In this document: positions 49,063 through 56,349 of the stretch, in pieces | Layout of the letters: every line of letters starts with the position of its first letter | How positions within the stretch are numbered: the stretch's first letter is position 1 | Assembly: GCA_029884335.1 (NCBI GenBank) | Contig: JAOUIA010000005.1 | Coordinates: forward strand, 23,372-87,371 | Direction of reading: 5' to 3' | DNA: 64,000 nt | From: Betaproteobacteria bacterium | GTDB taxonomy: Bacteria; Pseudomonadota; Gammaproteobacteria; Burkholderiales; Casimicrobiaceae | Position numbers and translations under genes: made by a program | Notes under the pieces: generated by a model | What the model saw: the letters and a program-made list of their open reading frames with translations, nothing else | The model's database searches: none | What the model was told of the DNA's origin: nothing

Positions 49063-49962
49063 ATGCAGCACCGGACCCCGTCCGCGCGCGCCGCCGCAGC
49101 CGCGCTGCTCGTCGCACTCCTGGCGGTTCCCGCCGCCCACGCCGCCCGCGTCCTCGTCGCGCAGGGCGCCGACACGCCCCGCCTCGAGAAGACGCTCGCC
49201 GCGTTGCGCGAGCGCTCGCCGCTGCCCGTGGACGTGCTGCCACTGTCGGCGAACGGCGGCGCCGCGCTTGGCGCCGCCTGGGCGCGCAGCGACCGCGGGA
49301 GCGTGCTCGTGGCGCTCGGGCCCCGGGCGAGCGACGAGGTCGTGAAGCTGGGCCTCGCCGGACCGGTGGTCCACTGCCTTGCCGGGCTCGACGCCATGCG
49401 TGCCGGCGTGCCGGCGATTCCTTCCGAAGTGCCGATGGACCAGCAGGCGGCGTGGCTGGCGCGGCTCGTGCCCGGGGCGAAGACGGTCGGCGTCCTGTTC
49501 GATCCGGCGCAGAACACGCGCCGTGCCGAAGCGCACGCCGCCGCGCTCGGCAGCGCAGGTTACCGCACGATGCTGCGCGCGGTGCCTACCCCGGCGGCGC
49601 TGCCCGCCGCGCTGGACGGTCTCGCAGGGCGCGCGGACGTGCTGCTCGCGCTGCCCGACGCCACCGTCTACACGCGCGAGTCGTCGCGCGGCCTGCTGCT
49701 CTACAGCTTCCGCCGGCGCATCCCCATCGCCGGCCCGAGCGACTCGTGGGTGCGGATGGGCTCGCTCTACGCGCTCGACTGGGACTACGCCGAAGTCGGC
49801 GCCGCCTGCGCCGCGATGGCCGCGCGCGAGGCCAATCCGGCCACCGCGCCCGCGCCGGCTGCGCCACGGCCGCGCGTGTTCGTCAACGCGAAGAGCGCCG
49901 CGCACTTCGGCATCGCGTGGGACCCGGAGCTGCTGCGGCAGGCGGAGATGCCCCGTGAGTGA
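49063..49962 (+). CDS. ABC-transporter-type substrate-binding protein without transporter
   Basis: A 299-residue exported protein with a signal peptide (ARAAAAALLVALLAVPAAHA) and a periplasmic binding fold of the ABC_sub_bind/YcjN-like type: VPMDQQAAWLARLVPGAKTVGVLFDPAQNTR and RRRIPIAGPSDSWVRMGSLYALDWDYAEVG. No permease or ATPase gene is near. Its last codons overlap the GTG start of the GGDEF-EAL gene by eight bases. The binding protein is therefore more likely a sensor subunit of that protein than an uptake component. Confidence 0.82.
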   Translation: MQHRTPSARAAAAALLVALLAVPAAHAARVLVAQGADTPRLEKTLAALRERSPLPVDVLPLSANGGAALGAAWARSDRGSVLVALGPRASDEVVKLGLAGPVVHCLAGLDAMRAGVPAIPSEVPMDQQAAWLARLVPGAKTVGVLFDPAQNTRRAEAHAAALGSAGYRTMLRAVPTPAALPAALDGLAGRADVLLALPDATVYTRESSRGLLLYSFRRRIPIAGPSDSWVRMGSLYALDWDYAEVGAACAAMAAREANPATAPAPAAPRPRVFVNAKSAAHFGIAWDPELLRQAEMPRE

Positions 49963-52315
49963 CGCGAAGCACGCGCACGCCGGCGCCGCTTCGCTCGACG
50001 AAGCGTCCGATCCTTCGCCGCGCAGCGGCATGCGGCGGCTGCGCAAGCACCTGCTGCCGCTCGCCTCGGAGTCCATGACGCCGATCGACCTGCCGCCGGT
50101 GCGCTCGGGGCTGCTGTTCAAGCTGAACCTGCTCACGGTCGGGCTCATCGTGCTGACCGCGCTGGCCATCTCCGCCTATTACTTCTGGCTGCAATGGGGC
50201 AGCGAGGACCGCGAGCTGCGCCAGCGCGGGGCGTCGCACGCCGCGATCCTGAGCGAGCTCGTCGAGTTCGGCGTCTACACCTCGGACCGCGCCGCGCTCG
50301 AGCAGGTGCTCCAGGGGCTCGCGGCGAACCGCGACGTCGCCTACGCGACTGTGCTCGACGCGAAGGGCAAGCCGATCGCCGAGCGCCGTTTCGGCGAGAC
50401 GATGGGCGAAGCCGCCGTGCCGCCGCTGCCGCCCGACACCTCCGCACCGAGGCTCGGCCAGGTGCGCGACCTGGAGCACTCGATCGGCGGCCGTCGCTTT
50501 CTCGAGCTGTACGCCCCTGTCGGCGCCAGCGGCGCCGGGGAAGCCGCGAAGGCCATCGCGACGGCCACCGACGCCGCGGGCAAGGGCGCCGCGGCGCCGA
50601 TCGGCTACCTGCGCCTGGGCCTCTCGTTCGACCGCGAGCGCGACGAGATGACCGCGCAGATCCTCGGCACGCTGACCGTGATCCTGCTGCTCACCGTCGT
50701 CGCGGTGATCGCCTCGCTGCTGCTCACGCGGCGGCTGGTCGCGCCGATCCGCCGGCTGATGCGCGCCTCGCGCGCGGTCGGCTCGGGGCGCCTCGACGTC
50801 TACGTGCCGGCGACGTCGTCCGACGAGATGGGCCTGCTGACGCACACGTTCAACCACATGACGCAGCGGCTGTCCGAGTCGCAGGCCGAGGTCGCGAACT
50901 ACCAGCGCACGCTGGAGGACAAGGTCGCCCAGCGCACCAAGGAGCTCGAGGTCGCCACCGCGCACGCCTACAAGCTCGCCCAGCACGACATCCTCACCGG
51001 CCTGCCCAACCGCAGCCTGCTGAACCAGCGGCTGCGCCAGATATTCGCGCAGGCGCAGCGCAGCGGCCTGCAGGTCGCCTGCCTGTTCCTCGACTTCGAC
51101 CACTTCAAGCGCATCAACGACACGCTCGGCCACGACGCCGGCGACCAGCTGCTGCAGTCGATCGCGCAGCGGCTCACGACCGCGGTGCGCGAGTCGGACA
51201 CCGTCGCGCGGCTCGGCGGCGACGAGTTCGTGGTGATCCTGCCGGGGCTCGACCCCGCGCACGCGACCTTCGAGATCATGACCGTGCTGCAGCGCGTGCG
51301 CGACTCGTTCCAGGCGCCTTTCCGCCTCGCCGACCAGACGCCGACGCTCACCTGCTCGATCGGCGTCTCGGTCTACCCGCTCGACGCCGTCGACCCGGTC
51401 ACGCTGATCAAGCAGGCGGACACCGCGATGTACGCCGCAAAGGAGGCGGGCCGCAACGCCTACCGCTTCTACACCGCCGACATGAACGCGCGCGTGCAGC
51501 AGCGGCTGCAGCTCGAGACCGACATGCGGCGCGGCCTCATGGACGACGAGTTCTTCCTCGTCTACCAGCCGCAGATCGACCTCTCCAGCGGCCGCGCCTG
51601 CGGCGTCGAGGCGCTGCTGCGCTGGCGCGACCCGACGCGCGGCGTCGTGTCGCCCGCCGAGTTCATCCCCATCGCCGAGGAGTCGGGGATGATCCAGGCG
51701 CTCGGCGCGCGCGTGCTGCGCGACGCCTGCCGCCAGGTCATCCAGTGGCACCGCCAGAACATGCTCCTGCGCCTGTCGGTGAACCTTTCGGTGCAGCAGC
51801 TGCAGCACGAGAGCTGGCTGTCCGTCGTCGAGGAGGCGCTCTCCTCGACCGGCCTGCCCGCGCACTACCTCGACCTCGAGATCACCGAGAGCGTGATCAT
51901 CACGCACCCCGAGCGCGCGGTCGCCACGCTGGTGCGCCTGAAGCAGATGGGCGTGTCGATCACCGTCGACGACTTCGGCACCGGCTACTCGTCGCTGTCC
52001 TACCTCGCGCGCCTGCCGCTGCAGGGCGTCAAGATCGACCAGCGCTTCGTGCGGGGCCTCGAGCAGAACCGCAACGACGAGGCGATCACGCAGGCGATCA
52101 TCGCGCTGTCGCACTCGCTCGGCCTGCGCGTCATCGCCGAGGGCGTGGAAACGGCGGCGCAGCTCGAGTACCTCAGGCGCCACGGCTGCGAGGAGGCGCA
52201 GGGCTTCCTCATCGCGCGCCCGCTCGAGGCGCCCGAGCTGCGGCAGTGGTTCCTCCGCAACGAGTCCGAGCAGGCGGCCGCGCAACCGCAGCCGGACCTG
52301 TGGACGGGAGGATGA
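49955..52315 (+). CDS. Membrane sensor with HAMP, GGDEF and EAL domains
   Basis: A 786-residue cyclic-di-GMP enzyme. A first TM (about 55-75) and a second (about 230-255) flank a periplasmic domain; HAMP follows (about 255-310), then a short coiled coil, a GGDEF domain (about 340-500; RLGGDEFVVIL intact, with RESD five residues before as an I-site), and an EAL domain (about 515-770; CGVEALLRWRDP, NLSVQQL, LEITESVI, DDFGTGYSSL, KIDQRF, AEGVET intact). Both activities look possible. The GTG start overlaps the binding-protein gene, and the operon layout suggests that a periplasmic ligand controls cyclic-di-GMP turnover. Confidence 0.95.
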   Translation: MSDAKHAHAGAASLDEASDPSPRSGMRRLRKHLLPLASESMTPIDLPPVRSGLLFKLNLLTVGLIVLTALAISAYYFWLQWGSEDRELRQRGASHAAILSELVEFGVYTSDRAALEQVLQGLAANRDVAYATVLDAKGKPIAERRFGETMGEAAVPPLPPDTSAPRLGQVRDLEHSIGGRRFLELYAPVGASGAGEAAKAIATATDAAGKGAAAPIGYLRLGLSFDRERDEMTAQILGTLTVILLLTVVAVIASLLLTRRLVAPIRRLMRASRAVGSGRLDVYVPATSSDEMGLLTHTFNHMTQRLSESQAEVANYQRTLEDKVAQRTKELEVATAHAYKLAQHDILTGLPNRSLLNQRLRQIFAQAQRSGLQVACLFLDFDHFKRINDTLGHDAGDQLLQSIAQRLTTAVRESDTVARLGGDEFVVILPGLDPAHATFEIMTVLQRVRDSFQAPFRLADQTPTLTCSIGVSVYPLDAVDPVTLIKQADTAMYAAKEAGRNAYRFYTADMNARVQQRLQLETDMRRGLMDDEFFLVYQPQIDLSSGRACGVEALLRWRDPTRGVVSPAEFIPIAEESGMIQALGARVLRDACRQVIQWHRQNMLLRLSVNLSVQQLQHESWLSVVEEALSSTGLPAHYLDLEITESVIITHPERAVATLVRLKQMGVSITVDDFGTGYSSLSYLARLPLQGVKIDQRFVRGLEQNRNDEAITQAIIALSHSLGLRVIAEGVETAAQLEYLRRHGCEEAQGFLIARPLEAPELRQWFLRNESEQAAAQPQPDLWTGG

Positions 52316-52634
52316 CGATCGGCCGGCGCGCCGCACGGCCGGCGCACCGGATACCGCGTTGCGCGGCCTTGCGTGCGGAGCGGGCCACGGATTGGCGGGA
52401 CATCGTGCCGGCATGGAAGCCGGCTCGTCGGCGCCTGTTCCGGCCCCGGCCGGTTGGCTCCGCGGGCCATCGCGGGCGCCTGGGATCGAAGCCAGTGCAC
52501 GACAAAGGCCATGAGGCCGCAAGTGCGCGGGAATGTCCGGTGGCCACGACGCACATTTCACGCTAGGCTGCGTGGCGCCGCACTGAAGCAACGGCCATGC
52601 GCATTGCCACCCAGCCCTCGCGTATTTCGCCGTC

Positions 52635-53024
52635 GTGTTCGGCGCAGGCCTTGTGCTCGGCGTGGTCCGCGCGGTGTTCGTCGCTCCGCGCCTGGGCGAT
52701 CGCCTCGCCGAGCTGGCGGAATTGCCGTTGATGCTGCTGATTGTGTGCCTGGTCGCGCGCAGGCTGGTTCGCCGAGAGTCAGGATTGACTGCGCAGGCCG
52801 AGTGGCTTGCGGTTGGCTGTCTTGCTTTCGGGCTCATGCTTCTCACCGAGTTCACGCTCGTGCTGTGGATACGGGGGCTTTCGCTGAGCACGTACCTCGC
52901 CAATCGCGACCCAGTATCCGGCGGCGCATACCTGGCCTCGCTCGTCGTGTTCGCGATCTGCCCATGGTTGGTGTTTCGGTACAGATCGCGGCTGTCTGTA
53001 CCTCCGAATGACGCTGCAGCCTGA
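52635..53024 (+). CDS. Small membrane protein, 129 residues; possible N-terminal frameshift
   Basis: The ORF starts with GTG and encodes four hydrophobic segments: VFGAGLVLGVVRAVFVAPRLG, LPLMLLIVCLVARRLV, WLAVGCLAFGLMLLTEFTLVLWIRGLS and AYLASLVVFAICPWLVF. The pattern is that of an unnamed family of four-helix inner-membrane proteins found in many proteobacteria. Upstream, ATG at 52597 opens MRIA, and reading frame 52629 gives LAYFAVVFGAG; the family would be expected to start MRIA.LAYFAVV in one frame. A frameshift in 52608-52620 would separate them. The gene may therefore be damaged or read from the GTG. Confidence 0.65.
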   Translation: MFGAGLVLGVVRAVFVAPRLGDRLAELAELPLMLLIVCLVARRLVRRESGLTAQAEWLAVGCLAFGLMLLTEFTLVLWIRGLSLSTYLANRDPVSGGAYLASLVVFAICPWLVFRYRSRLSVPPNDAAA

Positions 53025-53119
53025 TCGCTCGGCCAGCGCGGACGCCCCGCGTGCGCGGCTTCGCCTGCGTCGCGGGTCGCCGGCCACCTTCGTTCGTCAG
53101 GCCTCACAGGAATCATCGC

Positions 53120-53530
53120 GTGCAGATCCTGCGCTTCGATCACATCGTCCTCACTGTTGCGGACATCGACCTCTCGTGCCGCTTCTACGAGCGGGTACTG
53201 GGCATGCAGATCGTCACGTTCGCGGGCGGGCGCAAGGCGCTTTCGTTCGGCGGGCAGAAGATCAACCTCCACCAGCGAGGCGAGGAGTTCGAGCCCAAGG
53301 CGCATGCGCCTACGCCAGGTTCAGCCGACCTGTGCTTCATCGCCGCGACGCCCATCACCGACGTGCTCGTGCACCTCGAGAAGTGCGGCGTCTCAGTGCT
53401 GGAGGGTCCAGTAGCGCGGACCGGGGCGGTTGGCCCGATCACATCGGTCTACTTCCGCGACCCCGACAGCAACCTCATCGAGGTCGCGAACTACAGTGGG
53501 GCCCCACCCCTCCGTCGAGGCGACCCGTAA
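53120..53530 (+). CDS. VOC (glyoxalase-like) family protein
   Basis: A 136-residue protein starting MQILRFDHIVLTVADIDLSCRFYERVLGMQIVTF and ending ITSVYFRDPDSNLIEVANYS, the two halves of the VOC fold with the metal-binding His and Glu. It resembles the GloA2/YaeR type; the substrate is not known. The GTG at 53120-53122 has AGGA eight bases upstream, so the longer frame of the track is shortened. It lies in the lower-GC patch. Confidence 0.88.
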   Translation: MQILRFDHIVLTVADIDLSCRFYERVLGMQIVTFAGGRKALSFGGQKINLHQRGEEFEPKAHAPTPGSADLCFIAATPITDVLVHLEKCGVSVLEGPVARTGAVGPITSVYFRDPDSNLIEVANYSGAPPLRRGDP

Positions 53531-53583
53531 CGGCATGGGCCGTGCGCCAGGTCGTGGACCGTCCACCTGCCAGGGAGCACTCA

Positions 53584-54041
53584 ATGCCTGGCCGCATCGC
53601 TTTGATAGCGTTCTTTCTCTCTGCTTGCGCTCCTGTCCTTGCGGGACCGAGGGAAGACGCGCTTACGGCCTATCAGAAATTCTTCGATGCGTTCACGACC
53701 GACAACCACGACCAGATGGCTCGCCTGTTTGCGCCGGACGCGTTGTTCTAGGGAACCCGCTCCACTGAGCTGGTGACGGCGCCAGAAGGGGTACGCCAGC
53801 ACTTTGCTGAGGCCCTGAGCGGAGAGAGAGGCTCAGTCAGGGCAAGGCCTTTCGAGCCAACTGCGTCAGCTCTGTCCGACAGCGTTGTCGCAATCTCCGG
53901 CAAGTGGCAGTCGGAACGAACGCTCGACGGGAAAATGGTTACGGCCGGCCCGTCGCGAAACACTTTCGTGTTGCAGAAGCGGGGGGGCATTGGCTGATCG
54001 TGCAGTTCCACAACTCGCCGACCCCGAAGTCGTCGCCGTAG
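53584..54041 (+). pseudogene. Broken exported NTF2-like (SnoaL/DUF4440) protein
   Basis: ATG at 53584 opens a signal peptide (RIALIAFFLSACAPVLAG) and REDALTAYQKFFDAFTTDNHDQMARLFAPDALF, then TAG at 53749-53751. The same frame goes on as GTRSTELVTAPEGVRQHFAEAL...TAGPSRNTFVLQKR, clearly one protein. At a run of seven G's (about 53981-53987) the frame slips; with one G less it reads HWLIVQFHNSPTPKSSP and ends at TAG 54039-54041. So there is one nonsense codon and one homopolymer indel. The indel may be a sequencing error, the TAG less likely so. Base composition is AT-richer than that of the neighbours. Confidence 0.75.
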
Positions 54042-54241
54042 ACCGTGAGCCGTAATCACGCGGGCGACGCGGACGCCCGACGGCGGCGCTTCGTGCCTTG
54101 TTGATCGCCGGTTGCGTTGCATCTCAGGACATCCCTCCTCTGAGGACTTCCCTTCTGCAAGCGGCTTGTTGCCGAGCTGACGGGACGTTGGGCATCAGGC
54201 AGCCGATACTCGCGGTTCCTCGACCAGGATCGAAACCCCAA

Positions 54242-54739
54242 GTGACCACTACGCAGCCCGACACCGTTTCGGCAGACCTCAAGCGCCTGACCGACGCATT
54301 CTTCCGCGCCGTCTCCTTCGAGCCCGGAGCGAGGCCCAGCTACGAGGATCTGTACGCCCTCTTCATCGACTCCGGGCTGCTCATCAAGAACGTCGGTCCG
54401 ACGCCGGAAATCTCCACCGTTGCGCAGTTCATCCGTCCGCGCCAGGCATCCGTCGACTCCGGCCAGTTGACCCAGTTCCACGAGGCGGAGATCTCGCATG
54501 TGACCGAGGTCTTTGGCAACATCGCGCACCGCTTCAGCTCGTACGTGAAGTCCGGGACGCTCGATGGAACCGCCTTCCACGCGCGCGGGATGATCAGCAC
54601 GCAGTTCGTCCGCACCGCTGACGGCTGGAAGATGAGCGCCATGGCCTGGGATGACGAGCGGGCAGGGCTTGTCATGCCTGAGCGCTTCGCCTTGTCCGAC
54701 AGGCAGCATCTGGTCCGGGGCGGTGCCGCTGACGCCTAA
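54242..54739 (+). CDS. NTF2-like (SnoaL/DUF4440-type) protein
   Basis: A 165-residue protein with an early helix VSADLKRLTDAFFRAVSFEPGARPSYEDLYALF, middle strands and HRFSSYVKSGTLDGTAFHARGMISTQFVRTADGWKMSAMAWDDER, a typical NTF2-like cone fold ending. No catalytic residues can be named. GTG at 54242 is the most likely start, with only a weak upstream AGGA; the ORF of the track extends 48 codons further without coding character. It is the last of the small genes in the lower-GC patch. Confidence 0.72.
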   Translation: MTTTQPDTVSADLKRLTDAFFRAVSFEPGARPSYEDLYALFIDSGLLIKNVGPTPEISTVAQFIRPRQASVDSGQLTQFHEAEISHVTEVFGNIAHRFSSYVKSGTLDGTAFHARGMISTQFVRTADGWKMSAMAWDDERAGLVMPERFALSDRQHLVRGGAADA

Positions 54740-55085
54740 CGGGCAGCTGGAATTCGAATCTCCTCGACCACGCCACGCCACCTCGACCTCGCAAGACGAC
54801 CCGTGCGCGACTGTCTCCGGCCGGGAAGGGTTGGAGCGGTCCTGAATTCGCGGGCCTTCTCCACCGAGCGTCGAATGTCAACAGCCCGCCAACCCTTCGC
54901 TCGCGGACTCCCCCGGGGATGGAGGGACTGATGGATTGTTGTGGCAGGTTGGGTGAGGCTGCAGTCGCACGTCCGGCGCCTGAGGTGGGCCCGTAATGCC
55001 TCGCACCGATGGTTACGCATCAGTATCGCGGAGCATCCCGCTTGCAACGCGCACGTTTGTACAGGGCGTCGGGGCACGGGTCTCC
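54740..55085. other. Non-coding stretch before the RND efflux operon
   Basis: No ORF with plausible start and composition is seen on either strand. It separates the lower-GC small-gene patch from the efflux operon and presumably contains the 3' end of the former and upstream control of the latter. Confidence 0.45.
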
Positions 55086-55091
55086 TATAAT
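55086..55091 (+). promoter_or_regulatory. -10 box of the RND efflux operon (TATAAT)
   Basis: A perfect TATAAT lies 85 bases before the adaptor gene start. The best -35-like hexamer (TTGTAC, 55057-55062) is 23 bases away, too far for normal spacing, so activator help may be needed. Confidence 0.5.
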
Positions 55092-55175
55092 CTGCCGATT
55101 GCGCATTGACCGGGTGCCGGACCAGGGCACGGCGTTTCGCAACCCCTGCCTCGGAATCGGCTACCTGCCCCGACG

Positions 55176-56339
55176 ATGATCGAAACCGCACCGGCGCCGC
55201 GCCGCGCAAAGCGCTGGGCGCTACTCGCCGCCCTCCTCGTCCTCGCTGCGGCCGCCGCCTGGTGGTGGCGCTCGCAGCAACCGCCAGCGGCGCCGGCCGC
55301 CGGAGTGCCGGCCGCGAACGCCCCATCGGGCGCGCGCGCCGCGCTCTCGGTCGCGCTGACCTCCCCTCGCCGCGAGGAGTGGCCGCGCACGATCGCCGCG
55401 CAGGGGAACATCGCCGCGTGGCAGGAAGCCGCCGTCGGGGCCGAGCTCGCCGGCTTTCGCGTCACGTCGGTCCTGGTCAACGTCGGCGACCGCGTGCGCA
55501 AGGGCCAGACGCTGGCCACGCTCAACACGGAAGCCGTCGCGGCCGAGCTGGCGCAGGTGCGCGCGTCGGTCTTGGAGGCCGAGGCGGTGCTCGCCGAGGC
55601 GAAGGCCAACGCGGCACGCTCGCGCGACCTCGCGCAGAAGGGATTCCTCAGCGCGCAGGCGCTCACCCAGTCGGCCACGCTGGAGCAGACCGCGGCGGCG
55701 CGCGTTTCGGCGGCGCGCGCGCGGCTGCAGGCCGAGGAGCTGCGCATGACGCAGACGCGCGTCGTCGCGCCCGACGACGGCACGATCTCCGCGCGCGCGA
55801 CGACGATCGGCGCGCTCGCGCAGCCCGGCCAGGAGATGTTCCGGCTGATCCGCGGCAACCGGCTCGAGTGGCGCGCGGAAGTGACCGCCGCCGAGCTCGG
55901 GCAGCTCGCGCCGGGCGTGCCGGCACGCGTCCGCCTGCCGAACGGCAGCGAAGTGAAGGGCGTGGTGCGCGCCGTCGCGCCGACGGTGGACGCGCAGACG
56001 CGCAACGCGATCGTGTACGTCGACCTGCCGGCAGCCGATGCGACCCCGGCGCGCCCGGGCATGTTCGCCCGCGGCGAGTTCGAGCTCGGCCGCGGATCGG
56101 CGCTGGCCGTGCCGCAGAGCGCGGTGGTGCTGCGCGACGGGTTCGCCTACGTGTTCCGCGTCGGCGGCGACGGCCGCGTCGTGCAGACGAAGGTCGTCAC
56201 CGGGCGGCGCTCGGGAGACCGCGTCGAGATCGTCGAAGGGCTCGCCGCCGACGCGCGTGTCGTCGCCTCGGGCACGGGGTTCCTGAGCGACGGCGACCTC
56301 GTGCGCGTCGTCGACGCCGCGGCCACCGCCAGCCGCTGA
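55176..56339 (+). CDS. RND efflux periplasmic adaptor (membrane fusion protein)
   Basis: A 387-residue protein with an N-terminal TM anchor (WALLAALLVLAAAAAWWW), then the lipoyl-like half motif GAELAGFRVTSVLVNVGDRVRKGQTLATLN, a helical hairpin (about 120-180), the second half RVVAPDDGTISARATTIGALAQPGQEMFRLI and a beta-barrel domain ending in a membrane-proximal part. It links an inner-membrane RND pump to an outer-membrane channel. The pump gene follows after 10 bp; no outer-membrane channel gene is in the window. Confidence 0.93.
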   Translation: MIETAPAPRRAKRWALLAALLVLAAAAAWWWRSQQPPAAPAAGVPAANAPSGARAALSVALTSPRREEWPRTIAAQGNIAAWQEAAVGAELAGFRVTSVLVNVGDRVRKGQTLATLNTEAVAAELAQVRASVLEAEAVLAEAKANAARSRDLAQKGFLSAQALTQSATLEQTAAARVSAARARLQAEELRMTQTRVVAPDDGTISARATTIGALAQPGQEMFRLIRGNRLEWRAEVTAAELGQLAPGVPARVRLPNGSEVKGVVRAVAPTVDAQTRNAIVYVDLPAADATPARPGMFARGEFELGRGSALAVPQSAVVLRDGFAYVFRVGGDGRVVQTKVVTGRRSGDRVEIVEGLAADARVVASGTGFLSDGDLVRVVDAAATASR

Positions 56340-56349
56340 CGGACGGGCC

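Noticed and set aside
54041-54241. N-terminal extension (48 codons) of the NTF2-like protein at 54242
   Set aside because: The extra residues contain no domain pattern and include Cys-rich stretches unlike the fold; GTG at 54242 gives the expected start of the domain.
52316-54960. Integron gene-cassette array, suggested by small same-strand genes, GCCTAAC after the last stop and several GTTRRRY-like words
   Set aside because: The candidate core and inverse-core words are not paired at attC spacing (57-141 bp), do not lie after each gene, and no integrase gene is present.
55057-55091. TTGTAC/TATAAT as a complete sigma-70 promoter before the RND operon
   Set aside because: The spacer is 23 bases, too long; only the -10 box is kept as a candidate.
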